This document shows, piece by piece, positions 1 through 13,794 of a stretch of 64,000 nt of DNA. Source of the DNA: Arenicola marina (Eukaryota > Annelida > Polychaeta > Arenicolidae); contig OZ025258.1 of NCBI GenBank assembly GCA_964019135.1, positions 2,418,001 to 2,482,000 on the forward strand, read 5' to 3'. The translations under genes were made by a program, and so were the position numbers. Below the pieces are notes generated by a model. The model was not told where the DNA came from. It did no database searches and saw nothing but the letters and a program-made list of their open reading frames with translations. Positions within the stretch are counted from its first letter, which is position 1; the number at the start of each line of letters is the position of its first letter.

Positions 1-2735
1 TCTCTCAATGATATGTCCCTCCGCCTCATGCTGTCCTATTGCCCGTCTCTCAATGATATGTCCCTCCGCCTAATGCTGTCCAATTGCCCGTCTCTCAATG
101 ATATGTCCCTCCGCCTCATGCTGTCCTATTGCCCGTCTCTCAATGATATGTCCCTCCGCCTAATGCTGTCCTATTGCCCGTCTCTCAATGATATGTCCCT
201 CCGCCTAATGCTGTCCTATTGCCCGTCTCTCAATGATATGTCCCTCCGCCTAATGCTGTCCTATTGCCCGTCTCTCAATGATATGTCTCTCCGCCTAATG
301 CTGTCCTATTGCCCGTCTCTCAATGATATGTCCCTCCGCCTAATGCTGTCCTATTGCCCGTCTCTCAATGATATGTCCCTCCGCCTAATGCTGTCCTATT
401 GCCCGTCTCTCAATGATATGTCCCTCCGCCTAATGCTGTCCTATTGCCCGTCTCTCAATGATATGTCCCTCCGCCTAATGCTGTCCTATTGCCCGTCTCT
501 CTATGATATGTCCCTCCGCCTAATGCTGTCCTATTGCCCGTCTCTCAATGATATGTCCCTCCGCCTCATGCTGTCCTATTGCCCGTCTCTCAATGATATG
601 TCTCTCCGCCTAATGCTGTCCTATTACCCGTCTCTCAATGATATGTCCCTCCGCCTCATGCTGTCCTATTGCCCGTCTCTCCATGATATGTCCCTCCGCC
701 TAATGCTGTCCTATTGCCCGTCTCTCAATGATATGTCCCTCCGCCTCATGCTGTCCTATTGCCCGTCTCTCAATGATATGTCCCTCCGCCTAATGCTGTC
801 CAATTGCCCGTCTCTCAATGATATGTCCCTCCGCCTCATGCTGTCCTATTGCCCGTCTCTCCATGATATGTCCCTCCGCCTAATGCTGTCCTATTGCCCG
901 TCTCTCAATGATATGTCCCTCCGCCTCATGCTGTCCTATTGCCCGTCTCTCAATGATATGTCCCTCCGCCTAATGCTGTCCAATTGCCCGTCTCTCAATG
1001 ATATGTCCCTCCGCCTCATGCTGTCCTATTGCCCGTCTCTCAATGATATGTCCCTCCGCCTAATGCTGTCCTATTGCCCGTCTCTCAATGATATGTCCCT
1101 CCGCCTAATGCTGTCCTATTGCCCGTCTCTCAATGATATGTCCCTCCGCCTAATGCTGTCCTATTGCCCGTCTCTCAATGATATGTCCCTCCGCCTAATG
1201 CTGTCCTATTGCCCGTCTCTCAATGATATGTCCCTCCGCCTAATGCTGTCCTATTGCCCGTCTCTGAATGATATGTCCCTCCGCCTAATGCTGTCCTATT
1301 GCCCGTCTCTCAATGATATGTCCCTCCGCCTAATGCTGTCTTATTGCCCGTCTCTCTATGATATGTCCCTCCGCCTCATGCTGTCCTGTTGCCCGTCTCT
1401 CAATGATATGTCTCTCCGCCTAATGCTGTCCTATTGCCCGTCTCTCAATGATATGTCCCTCCGCCTCATGCTGTCCTATTGCCCGTCTCTCCATGATATG
1501 TCCCTCCGCCTAATGCTGTCCTATTGCCCGTCTCTCAATGATATGTCCCTCCGCCTCATGCTGTCCTATTGCCCGTCTCTCAATGATATGTCCCTCCGCC
1601 TAATGCTGTCCAATTGCCCGTCTCTCAATGATATGTCCCTCCGCCTCATGCTGTCCTATTGCCCGTCTCTCAATGATATGTCCCTCCGCCTAATGCTGTC
1701 CTATTGCCCGTCTCTCAATGATATGTCCCTCCGCCTAATGCTGTCCTATTGCCCGTCTCTCAATGATATGTCCCTCCGCCTAATGCTGTCCTATTGCCCG
1801 TCTCTCAATGATATGTCCCTCCGCCTAATGCTGTCCTATTGCCCGTCTCTCAATGATATGTCCCTCCGCCTAATGCTGTCCTATTGCCCGTCTCTGAATG
1901 ATATGTCCCTCCGCCTAATGCTGTCCTATTGCCCGTCTCTCAATGATATGTCCCTCCGCCTAATGCTGTCCTATTGCCCGTCTCTCAATGATATGTCCCT
2001 CCGCCTCATGCTGTCCTATTGCCTGTCTCTCAATGATATGTCCCTCCGCCTATTGCTGTCCTATTGCCCGTCTCTCAATGATATGTCCCTCCGCCTCATG
2101 CTGTCCTATTGCCCGTCTCTCAATGATATGTCCCTCCGCCTAATGCTGTCCTATTGCCCGTCTCTCAATGATATGTCCCTCCGCCTAATGCTGTCCTGTT
2201 GCCCGTCTCTCAATGATATGTCCCTCCGCCTCATGCTGTCCTATTGCCCGTCTCTCAATGATATGTCCCTCCGCCTAATGCTGTCCTATTGCCCGTCTCT
2301 CAATGATATGTCCCTCCGCCTAATGCTGTCCTATTGCCCGTCTCTCAATGATATGTCCCTCCGCCTCATGCTGTCCTATTGCCCGTCTCTCAATGATATG
2401 TCCCTCCGCCTCATGCTGTCCTATTGCCCGTCTCTCAATGATATGTCCCTCCGCCTAATGCTGTCCTATTGCCCGTCTCTCAATGATATGTCCCTCCGCC
2501 TAATGCTGTCCTATTGCCCGTCTCTCAATGATATGTCCCTCCGCCTAATGCTGTCCTATTGCCCGTCTCTCAATGATATGTCCCTCCGCCTAATGCTGTC
2601 CTATTGCCAGTCTCTCAATGATATGTCCCTCCGCCTAATGCTGTCCTATTGCCCGTCTCTCAATGATATGTCCCTCCGCCTAATGCTGTCCTATTGCCCG
2701 TCTCTCAATGATATGTCCCTCCGCCTAATGCTGTT
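1..2735. repeat. 45-bp minisatellite array, about 60 copies
   Basis: A 45-bp unit (TCTCTCAATGATATGTCCCT...) repeats head to tail without a break from the first base to about 2735, so the array continues beyond the left edge. Units differ by single substitutions, most often CTC/CTA in the motif CGCCTMATG. Variants recur in register: the CCATGAT variant near 681 and 861 and the CAATTG variant near 801 and 981 are each 180 bp (4 units) apart, and both recur 630 bp (14 units) further on, which shows block duplication. A plus-strand frame stays open through the array because 45 is divisible by three; I see no reason to regard it as a protein. Confidence 0.97.
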
Positions 2736-2742
2736 AATCTAA

Positions 2743-3500
2743 TATATAATTTTCTATATGGACCTTCAACCCGTAGATCTCCAGAAATGACCTTGACCCT
2801 GAAGATCATCGGGCGCAGATTGAAGCTATATGTGAGCTGTATGATAGGTCGTGGTGAGCCGCTAGCTATTGGTTGCCGGTGCCGTGGAGACAGTGCTACG
2901 AATTAGGACTTGTGGTTGCCGTGCCGACGGGAGGACACGTACAACGGCCGGTGTGGGTGGCCTTCGCACCAGCTCTGTGCCACGGCAACTCCCAACCCAC
3001 AGACATCGACGGATGTCTGCCAACCGACGAGACAAAGGTAAGAATATAGACTGGCCACTAAAAGGACAGGAAGCCAGGGAAGTCGTAGGGGTCAGAGATG
3101 AAAGGGGGTTGGTTGTCCTATGGCTTTAGGCTAAAGGAAGTTTCGTTTCCACGACTTTGGAGGGAGCGGGTTTTGTTCTCGGGTTTTGCAGGGCAAGGTG
3201 GATGTACTTTTTTTGTCCTTTGTACTTTTTACGAGACTTGAGGTCGAACTATTTTTGTGTCTTAACATTCTTATGAATAACGCGAGGAAAGCGCAGCAGG
3301 AAATTGTAGGTGGGCTACAAAGAAGACGCATTACCACACTTCGGGCGGTTCAAACGATATTTGATGGATCCAAATCTAAAGCTGGTCTGACCTGACTCCT
3401 CCCCCCTGTGATCCGCCCGCTGTGATCCGCCCTAATATGTCCCCGGCCTCCCCACCTCTCCCGCTCTGAGTCCCCCTTGATTCCCCTGGCGCCACCTTCC
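2743..3500. other. Unique sequence between arrays; possible short first exon
   Basis: This stretch is not repetitive. It holds an ATG at 3014 in a fair context, followed nine codons later by a good splice-donor match (AAAG/GTAAGAAT near 3041), and a pyrimidine-rich acceptor-like site (GGGTTTTGCAG, ending near 3190). A short open segment from the ATG at 3273 to 3395 encodes a basic, charged 40-residue stretch (MNNARKAQQEIVGG...). These may be exon fragments of a host gene, but no family is recognised and the pieces have not been shown to belong together. Confidence 0.2.
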
Positions 3501-3740
3501 GGCCGCTGGCGACGATCCAGGCTGACAGTAAGATGCTGGATCGATGGGACGAACAGACGGTCCGCCGCCGCGCCGCCCTGGAGACTAATTCACTGCCAGT
3601 TATGGATATTTTGAGGCTACATCCGGTGAAAATGCCACTGATGTGCGGTGGGACCGATGCTCTGGGAGGCCGATACGGCTTCCCGCGCATCTTAATCAGC
3701 AACGCTGAAGCGGAGGATCTCACCAGTGTACCAGTCACAT
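3500..3740 (+). other. Possible exon fragment, unrecognised
   Basis: An open stretch of about 75 codons with mixed, protein-like composition (MLDRWDEQTVRRRAALETN... from the ATG at 3533) lies between the unique region and the C-rich repeats, then runs straight into the repeat block. The opposite strand is also open here, which weakens the coding case. I recognise no domain. It could be a true exon with a donor lost in the repeats, or chance. Confidence 0.18.
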
Positions 3741-3745
3741 GTACC

Positions 3746-4260
3746 ATGTGCCCCCCTGGACCAGCCACAGCCCCGCCCCATGTATTCCGCCCCCAGGGCC
3801 AGCCACACCCCCGCCCCATGTACCCCCCCCCCGCCCAATGTATCCCGCCCCCTGGACCAGCCACACCCCCACCCCATGTACCCCCACCCACCCGCCTCCT
3901 GGGCCAGCCACACCCCTGCCCCATGTACCCCCACCTCCCCCCACCCGCCGCCCCATGTATCCCGCCCCCTGGACCAGCCACACCCCCACCCCATGTACCC
4001 CCACCCACCCGCCTCCTGGGCCAGCCACACCCCTGCCCCATGTACCCCCACCTCCCCCCACCCGCCGCCCCATGTATCCCGCCCCCTGGGCCAGCGACAG
4101 CCCCACCCCATGTACCCCCCCCCTCCCCACCCCCCTGCCTGGACCAGCCACACACCTGCCTCCGGTACCCCCACCCCGAACCGGACCAGTTACCCCGCTT
4201 CCCTGTACCCCTCGCGGGGCCAGCCCCCCTCCCCCAGCTACTTCCCCCCGGATAAGCCGC
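3746..4260. repeat. C-rich 117-bp tandem repeat and degenerate CCAGCCACACCCC motifs
   Basis: Short motifs around CCAGCCACACCCC and CCATGTACCCCC recur irregularly. The clearest part is a 117-bp unit: TATCCCGCCCCCTGG appears at 3841, 3958 and 4075. The block shares the CCATGTACC core with the 36-bp array that follows and may be its diverged edge. All three plus frames are largely open and proline-rich, as expected from C-rich DNA rather than from a gene. Confidence 0.9.
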
Positions 4261-4261
4261 A

Positions 4262-7200
4262 CCCGCATGTACCTCCCCCCTGTCTCACCCACAGCCTCCC
4301 CCCTCCCCCCTGTCACACCCACAGCCGCGCCCATGTACCTCCCCCCTGTCTCACCCACAGCCTCCCCCCTCCCCCCTGTCACACCCACAGCCTCGCCCAT
4401 GTACCTCCCCCCCTTTCTCACCCACAGCCTCCCCCCCTCCCCCCTGTCACACCCACAGCCGCGCCCATGTACATCCCCCCGCTGTCTCACCCACAGCCTC
4501 GCCCATGTACCTCCCCCCTGTCTCACCCACAGCCTCGCCCATGTACCTCCCCCCTGTCTCACCCACAGCCTCGCCCATGTACCTCCCCCCTATCTCACCC
4601 ACAGCCTCCCCCCCCTCCCCCCTGTCTCACCCACAGCCGCGCCCATGTACATCCCCCCGCTGTCTCACCCACAGCCTCGCCCATGTACCTCCCCCCTGTC
4701 TCACCCACAGCCTCGCCCATGTACCTCCCCCCTGTCTCACCCACAGCCTCGCCCATGTACCTCCCCCCTGTCACACCCACAGCCGCGCCCATGTACATCC
4801 CCCCGCTGTCTCACCCACAGCCTCGCCCATGTACCTCCCCCCTGTCTCACCCACAGCCTCGCCCATGTACCTCCCCCCTGTCTCACCCACAGCCTCGCCC
4901 ATGTACCTCCCCACTGTCACACCCACAGCCTCGCCCATGTACCTCCCCCCTGTCACACCCACAGCCTCGTCCATGTACCTCCCCCCTGTCTCACCCACAG
5001 CCTCGCCCATGTACCTCCCCCCTGTCTCACCCACAGCCTCCCCCCCCTCCCCCCTGTCTCACCCACAGCCTCGCCCATGTACCTCCCCCCTGTCTCACCC
5101 ACAGCCTCGCCCATGTACCTCCCCCCTGTCTCACCCACAGCCTCGCCCATGTACCTCCCCCCTGTCTCACCCACAGCCTCGTCCATGTACCTCCCCCTGT
5201 CACACCCACAGCCTCGCCCATGTACCTTCCCCCTGTCTCACCCACAGCCTCGCCCATGTACCTCCCCCCTGTCTCACCCACAGCCTCCCCCCCCTCCCCC
5301 CTGTCTCACCCACAGCCTCGCCCATGTACCTCCCCCCTGTCTCACCCACAGCCTCGCCCATGTACCTCCCCCCTGTCACACCCACAGCCTCGCCCATGTA
5401 CATCCCCCCTGTCTCACCCACAGCCTCGCCCATGTAACTCCCCCCTGTCTCACCCACAGCCTCGCCCATGTACCTCCCCCCTGTCACACCCACAGCCTCG
5501 CCCATGTACCTCCCCCCTGTCTCACCCACAGCCTCGCCCATGTACCTCCCCCCTGTCACACCCACAGCCTCGCCCATGTACCTCCCCCCTGTCTCACCCA
5601 CAGCCTCGCCCATGTACCTCCCCCCTGTCACACCCACAGCCTCGCCCATGTACCTCCCCCCTGTCTCACCCACAGCCTCGCCCATGTACCTCCCCCCTGT
5701 CTCACCCACAGCCTCGCCCATGTACCTCCCCCCTGTCACACCCACAGCCTCGCCCATGTACCTCCCCCCTGTCTCACCCACAGCCTCGCCCATGTACCTC
5801 CCCCCTGTCACACCCACAGCCTCGCCCATGTACATCCCTCCTGTCTCACCCACAGCCTCGCCCATGTACCTCCCCCCTGTCTCACCCACAGCCTCGCCCA
5901 TGTACCTCCCCCCTTTCTCACCCACAGCCTTGCCCATGTACCTCCCCCCTGTCTCACCCACAGCCTCGCCCATGTACCTCCCCCCTGTCACACCCACAGC
6001 CTTGCCCATGTACATCCCCCCTGTCTCACCCACAGCCTCGCCCATGTACCTCCCCCCTGTCTCACCCACAGCCTCGCCCATGTACCTCCCCCCTATCTCA
6101 CCCACAGCCTCGCCCATGTACCTCCCCCCTGTCTCACCCACAGCCTCGCCCATGTACCTCCCCCCTGTCACACCCACAGCCTCGCCGATGTACATCCCCC
6201 CTGTCTCACCCACAGCCTCGCCCATGTACCTCCCCCCTGTCACACCCACAGCCTCGCCCATGTACCTCCCCCCTGTGTCACCCACAGCCTCGCCCATGTA
6301 CCTCCCCCCTGTCTCACCCACAGCCTCGCCCATGTACCTCCCCGCTGTCTCACCCACAGCCTCGCCCATGTACCTCCCCCCTGTCTCACCCACAGCCTCG
6401 CCCATGTACCTCCCCCCTGTCACACCCACAGCCTCGCCCATGTACCTCCCCCTGTCACACCCACAGCCTCGCCCATGTACCTCCCCCCTGTCACACCCAC
6501 AGCCTCGTCCATGTACCTCCCCCCTGTCTCAGCCACAGCCTCGCCCATGTACCTCCCGCCTGTCTCACCCACAGCCTCCCCCCCTCCCCCCTGTCTCACC
6601 CACAGCCTCGCCCATGTACCTCCCCCCTGTCTCACCCACAGCCTCGCCAATGTACCTCCCCCCTGTCTCACCCACAGCCTCGCCCATGTACCTCCCCCCT
6701 GTCTCACCCACAGCCTCGCCCATGTACCTCCCCCCTGTCTCACCCACAGCCTCGCCCATGTACCTCCCCCTGTCACACCCACAGCCTCGCCCATGTACCT
6801 CCCCCCTGTCTCACCCACAGCCTCGCCCATGTACCTCCCCCCTGTCTCACCCACAGCCTCCCCCCCCCTCCCCCCTGTCTCACCCACAGCCTCGCCCACG
6901 TACCTCCCCCCTGTCTCACCCACAGCCTCGCCCATGTACCTCCCCCCTGTCACACCCACAGCCTCGCCCATGTACATCCCCCCTGTCTCACCCACAGCCG
7001 CGCCCATGTACCTCCCCCCTGTCTCACCCACAGCCTCGCCCATGTACCTCCCCCTTGTCTCACCCACAGCCTCGCCCATGTACCTCCCCCCTGTCTCACC
7101 CACAGCCTCGCCCATGTACCTCCCCCCTGTCACACCCACAGCCTCGCCCATGTACATACCCCCTGTCTCACCCACAGCCTCGCCCATGTACCTCCCCCCT

Positions 7201-10200
7201 GTCTCACCCACAGCCTCGCCCATGTACCTCCCCCCTGTCTCACCCACAGCCTCGCCCATGTACCTCCCCCCTGTCTCACCCACAGCCTCGCCCATGTACC
7301 TCCCCCCTGTCACACCCACAGCCTCGCCCATGTACATCCCCCCTGTCTCACCCACAGCCTCGCCCATGTACCTCCCCCCTGTCTCACCCACAGCCTCGCC
7401 CATGTACCTCCCCCCCTGTCTCACCCACAGCCTCGCCCATGTACCTCCCCCCTGTCTCACCCACAGCCTCGCCCATGTACCTCCCCCCTGTCACACCCAC
7501 AGCCTCGCCCATGTACATCCTCCCTGTCTCACCCACAGCCTCGCCCATGTACCTCCCCCCTGTCACACCCACAGCCTCCCCCATGTACCTCCCCCCTGTC
7601 TCACCCACAGCCTCGCCCATGTACCTCCCCCCTGTCTCACCCACAGCCTCGCCCATGTACCTCCCCCCTGTCTCACCCACAGCCTCGCCCATGTACCTCC
7701 CCCCTGTCTCACCCACAGCCTCGCCCATGTACCTCCCCCCTGTCACACCCACAGCCTCGCCCATGTACATACCCCCTGTCTCACCCACAGCCTCGCCCAT
7801 GTACCTCCCCCCTGTCTCACCCACAGCCTCGCCCATGTACCTCCCCCCTGTCTCACCCACAGCCTCGCCCATGTACCTCCCCCCTGTCTCACCCACAGCC
7901 TCGCCCATGTACCTCCCCCCTGTCACACCCACAGCCTCGCCCATGTACCTCCCCGCTGTCTCACCCACAGCCTCGCCCATGTACCTCCCCCCTGTCTCAC
8001 CCACAGCCTCCCCCCCTCCCCCCTGTCTCACCCACAGCCTCGCCCATGTACCTCCCCCCTGTCTCACCCACAGCCTCGCCCATGTACCTCCCCCCTGTCA
8101 CACCCACAGCCTCGCCCATGTACATCCGCCCTGTCTCACCCACAGCCTCGCCCATGTACCTCCCCCCTGTCACACCCACAGCCTCGCCCATGTACCTCCC
8201 CCCTGTCACACCCACAGCCTCGCCCATGTACCTCCCCCCTGTCTCACCCACAGCCTCGCCCATGTACCTCCCCCCTGTCACACCCACAGCCTCGCCCATG
8301 TACCTCCCCCCTGTCACACCCACAGCCTCGCCCATGTACATCCCCCCTGTCTCACCGACAGCCTCGCCCATGTACCTCCCCCCTGTCTCACCCACAGCCT
8401 CGCCCATGTACCTCTCCCCTGTCACACCCACAGCCTCGCCCATGTACCTCCCCCCTGTCACACCCACAGCCTCGCCCATGTACATCCCCCCTGTCTCACC
8501 GACAGCCTCGTCCATGTACCTCCCCCCTGTCTCACCCACAGTCTCGCCCATGTACCTCCCCCCTGTCTCACCCACAGCCTCGCCCATGTACCTCCCCCCT
8601 GTCTCACCCACAGCCTCCCCCCCCTCCCCCCTGTCTCACCCAGAGCCTCGCCCATGTACCTCCCCCCTGTCTCACCCACAGCCTCGCCCATGTACCTCCC
8701 CCCTGTCTCACCCACAGCCTCGCCCATGTACCTCCCCCCTGTCTCACCCACAGCCTCGCCCATGTACCTCCCCCTGTCACACCCACAGCCTCGCCCATGT
8801 ACCTCTCCCCTGTCTCACCCACAGCCTCGCCCATGTACCTCCCCCCTGTCTCACCCACAGCCTCCCCCCCCTCCCCCCTGTCTCACCCACAGCCTCGCCC
8901 ATGTACCTCCCCCCTGTCTCACCCACAGCCTCGCCCATGTACCTCCCACCTGTCACACCCACAGCCTCGCCCATGTACATCCCCCCTGTCTCACCCACAG
9001 CCTCGCCCATGTAACTCCCCCCTGTCTCACCCACAGCCTCGCCCATGTACCTCCCCCCTGTCACACCCACAGCCTCGCCCATGTACCTCCCCCCTGTCTC
9101 ACCCACAGCCTCGCCCATGTACCTCCCCCCTGTCACACCCACAGCCTCGCCCATGTACATCCCCCCTGTCTCACCCACAGCCTCGCCCATGTACCTCCCC
9201 CCTGTCTCACCCACAGCCTCGCCCATGTACCTCCCCCCTGTCTCACCCACAGCCTCGCCCATGTACCTCCCCCCTGTCTCACCCACAGCCTCGCCCATGT
9301 ACCTCCCCCCTGTCACACCCACAGCCTCGCCCATGTACATCCCCCCTGTCTCACCCACAGCCTCGCCCATGTACCTCTCCCCTGTCTCACCCACAGCCTC
9401 GCCCATGTACCTCCCCCCTGTCTCACCCACAGCCTCGCCCATGTACCTCCCCCCTGTCTCACCCACAGCCTCGCCCATGTACCTCCCCCCTGTCACACCC
9501 ACAGCCTCGCCCATGTACATCCCCCCTGTCTCAACCACAGCCTCGCCCATGTACCTCCCCCCTGTCACACCCACAGCCTCGCCCATGTACCTCCCCCCTG
9601 TCTCACCCACAGCCTCGCCCATGTACCTCCCCCCTGTCTCACCCACAGCCTCGCCCATGTACCTCCCCCCTGTCTCACCCACAGCCTCGCCCATGTACCT
9701 CCCCCCTGTCTCACCCACAGCCTCGCCCATGTACCTCCCCCCTGTCACACCCACAGCCTCGCCCATGTACCTCCCCCTGTCAAACCCACAGCCTCGCCCA
9801 TGTACCTCCCCCCTGTCATACCCACAGCCTCGCCCATGTACCTCCCCCTGTCACACCCACAGCCTCGTCCATGTACCTCCCCCCTGTCTCACCCACAGCC
9901 TCGCCCATGTACCTCCCCCCTGTCTCACCCACAGCCTCGCCCATGTACCTCCCCCCTGTCTCACCTACAGCCTCCCCCCCTCCCCCCTGTCTCACCCACA
10001 GCCTCGCCCATGTACCTCCCCCCTGTCTCACCCACAGCCTCGCCCATGTACCTCCCCCCTGTCTCACCCACAGCCTCGCCCATGTACCTCCCCCCTATCT
10101 CACCCACAGCCTCGCCCATGTACCTCACCCCTGTCTCACCCACAGCCTCGCCCATGTACCTCCCCCTGTCACACCCACAGCCTCGCCCATGTACCTCCCC

Positions 10201-13200
10201 CCTGTCTCACCCACAGCCTCGCCCATGTACCTCCCCCCTGTCTCACCCACAGCCTCCCCGCCCTCCCCCCTGTCTCACCCACAGCCTCGCCCACGTGCCT
10301 CCCCCCTGTCTCACCCACAGCCTCGCCCATGTACCTCCCCCCTGTCACACCCACAGCCTCGCCCATGTACATCCCCCCTGTCTCACCCACAGCCTCGCCC
10401 ATGTACCTCCCCCCTGTCTCACCCACAGCCTCGCCCATGTACCTCCCCCCTGTCTCACCCACAGCCTCGCCCATGTACCTCCCCCCTGTCTCACCCACAG
10501 CCTCGTCCATGTACCTCCCCCCTGTCACACCCACAGCCTCGCCCATGTACATCCCCCCTGTCTCACCCACAGCCTCGCCCATGTACCTCCCCCCTGTCTC
10601 ACCCACAGCCTCGCCCATGTACCTCCCCCCTGTCTCACCCACAGCCTCGCCCATGTACCTCCCCCCTGTCTCACCCACAGCCTCGCCCATGTACCTCCCC
10701 CCTGTCACACCCACAGCCTCGCCCATGTACATCCCCCCTGTCTCACCCACAGCCTCGCCCATGTACCTCCCCCCTGTCTCACCCACAGCCTCGCCCATGT
10801 ACCTCCCCCCTGTCTCACCCACAGCCTCGCCCATGTACCTCCCCCCTGTCACACCCACAGCCTCGCCCATGTACATCCTCCCTGTCTCACCCACAGCCTC
10901 GCCCATGTACCTCCCCCCTGTCACACCCACAGCCTCGCCCATGTACCTCCCCCCTGTCTCACCCACAGCCTCGCCCATGTACCTCCCCCCTGTCTCACCC
11001 ACAGCCTCGCCCATGTACCTCCCCCCTGTCTCACCCACAGCCTCGCCCATGTACCTCCCCCCTGTCTCACCCACAGCCTCGCCCATGTACCTCCCCCCTG
11101 TCTCACCCACAGCCTCCCCCCCTCCCCCCTGTCTCACCCACAGCCTCGCCCATGTACCTCCCCCCTGTCTCACCCACAGCCTCGCCCATGTACCTCCCCC
11201 CTGTCACACCCACAGCCTCGCCCATGTACATCCGCCCTGTCTCACCCACAGCCTCGCCCATGTACCTCCCCCCTGTCACACCCACAGCCTCGCCCATGTA
11301 CCTCCCCCCTGTCTCACCCACAGCCTCGCCCATGTACCTCCCCCCTGTCTCACCCACAGCCTCCCCCCCTCCCCCCTGTCTCACCCACAGCCTCGCCCAT
11401 GTACCTCCCCCCTGTCTCACCCACAGCCTCGCCCATGTACCTCCCCCCTGTCACACCCACAGCCTCGCCCATGTACATCCGCCCTGTCTCACCCACAGCC
11501 TCGCCCATGTACCTCCCCCCTGTCACACCCACAGCCTCGCCCATGTACCTCCCCCCTGTCACACCCACAGCCTCGCCCATGTACCTCCCCCCTGTCTCAC
11601 CCACAGCCTCGCCCATGTACCTCCCCCCTGTCACACCCACAGCCTCGCCCATGTACCTCCCCCCTGTCACACCCACAGCCTCGCCCATGTACATCCCCCC
11701 TGTCTCACCGACAGCCTCGCCCATGTACCTCCCCCCTGTCTCACCCACAGCCTCGCCCATGTACCTCTCCCCTGTCACACCCACAGCCTCGCCCATGTAC
11801 CTCCCCCCTGCCACACCCACAGCCTCGCCCATGTACCTCCCCCCTGTCTCACCCACGGCTCGCCCATGTACCTCCCCCCTGTCACACCCACAGCCTCGCC
11901 CATGTACCTTCCACCTGTCTCACCCACAGCCTCGCCCATGTACCTCCCCCCTGTCTCACCCACAGCCTCCCCCCCTCCCCCCTGTCTCACCCACAGCCTC
12001 GCCCATGTACCTCCCCCCTGTCTCACCCACAGCCTCGCCCATGTACCTCCCCCCTGTCACACCCACAGCCTCGCCCATGTACCTCCCCCCTGTCACACCC
12101 ACAGCCTCGCCCATGTACCTCCCCCCTGTCTCACCCACAGCCTCGCCCATGTACATCCCCCCTGTCTCACCCACAGCCTCGCCCATGTACCTCCCCCCTG
12201 TCACACCCACAGCCTCGCCCATGTACCTCCCCCCTGTCACACCCACAGCCTCGCCCATGTACCTCCCCCCTGTCACACCCACAGCCTCGCCCATGTACCT
12301 CCCCCCTGTCACACCCACAGCCTCGCCCATGTACCTCCCCCCTGTCTCACCCACAGCCTCGCCCATGTACCTCCCCCCTGTCACACCCACAGCCTCGCCC
12401 ATGTACCTCCCCCCTGTCACACCCACAGCCTCGCCCATGTACCTCCCCCCTGTCACACCCACAGCCTCGCCCATGTACCTCCCCCCTGTCACACCCACAG
12501 CCTCGCCCATGTACCTCCCCCCTGTCACACCCACAGCCTCGCCCATGTACCTCCCCCCTGTCTCACCCACAGCCTCGCCCATGTACCTCCCCCCTGTCTC
12601 ACCCACAGCCTCCCCCCCTCCCCCCTGTCTCACCTACAGCCTCGCCCATGTACCTCCCCCCTGTCTCACCCACAGCCTCGCCCATGTACCTCCCCCCTGT
12701 CTCACCCACAGCCTCGCCCATGTACATCCCCCCTGTCTCACCCACAGCCTCGCCCATGTACCTCCCCCCTGTCACACCCACAGCCTCGCCCATGTACCTC
12801 CCCCCTGTCTCACCCACAGCCTCGCCCATGTACCTCCCCCCTGTCACACCCACAGCCTCGCCCATGTACCTCCCCCCTGTCTCACCCACAGCCTCGCCCA
12901 TGTACCTCCCCCCTGTCTCACCCACAGCCTCCCCTCCTCCCCCCTGTCTCACCCACAGCCTCGCCCATGTACATCCCCCCTGTCTCACCCACAGCCTCGC
13001 CCATGTACCTCCCCCCTGTCACACCCACAGCCTCGCCCATGTACCTCCCCCCTGTCACACCCACAGCCTCGCCCATGTACCTCCCCCCTGTCACACCCAC
13101 AGCCTCGCCCATGTACCTCCCCCCTGTCACACCCACAGCCTCGCCCATGTACATCCCCCCTGTCTCACCCACAGCCTCGCCCATGTACCTCCCCCCTGTC

Positions 13201-13712
13201 TCACCCACAGCCTCGCCCATGTACCTCCCCCCTGTCACACCCACAGCCTCCCCCCCTCCCCCCTGTCTCACCCACAGCCTCGCCCATGTACCTCCCCCCT
13301 GTCTCACCCACAGCCTCGCCCATGTACCTCCCCCCTGTCTCACCCACAGCCTCCCCCCCCTCCCCCCTGTCTCACCCACAGCGTCGCCCATGTACCTCCC
13401 CCCTGTCTCACCCACAGCCTCCCCCCCCTCCCCCCTGTCTCACCCACAGCCTCGCCAATGTACCTCCCCCCTGTCTCACCCACAGCCTCGCCCATGTACA
13501 TCCTCCCTGTCACACCCACAGCCTCCCCCCCTCCCCCCTGTCTCACCCACAGCCTCGCCCATGTACCTCCCCCCGGTCACACCCACAGCCTCGCCCATGT
13601 ACCTGCCCCCTGTCTCACCCACAGCCTCGCCCATGTACCTCCCCCCTATCACACCCACAGCCTCGCCCATGTACCTCCCCCCTGTCTCACCCACAGCCTC
13701 CTCGCCCATGCA
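4262..13712. repeat. 36-bp C-rich minisatellite array with 180-bp higher-order repeats
   Basis: About 260 copies of a 36-bp unit built on CTCACCCACAGCCTCGCCC and ATGTACCTCCCCCC fill this 9.4-kb block. Two main unit types differ at CTGTCTCACC versus CTGTCACACC, with an additional ATGTACATCC variant. The CACACC...ACATCC pair recurs every five units (for example near 9141, 9321 and 9501, and near 10341, 10521 and 10701), giving a 180-bp higher-order repeat. Shortened units lacking the ATGTACCT part (CACAGCCTCCCCCCCTCCCC) punctuate the array, and one-base changes in the C run shift the reading frame. Frames of up to 3334 codons result, but all three plus frames are open in turn, so they are not genes. 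Confidence 0.97.
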
Positions 13713-13794
13713 GCAAACCCCTCCCCCCCCCCTGCTCGACTAGGACCCCCGCACTCCGCCCCCCTTACCTACCACACCCCTTCCCCATTTACCA

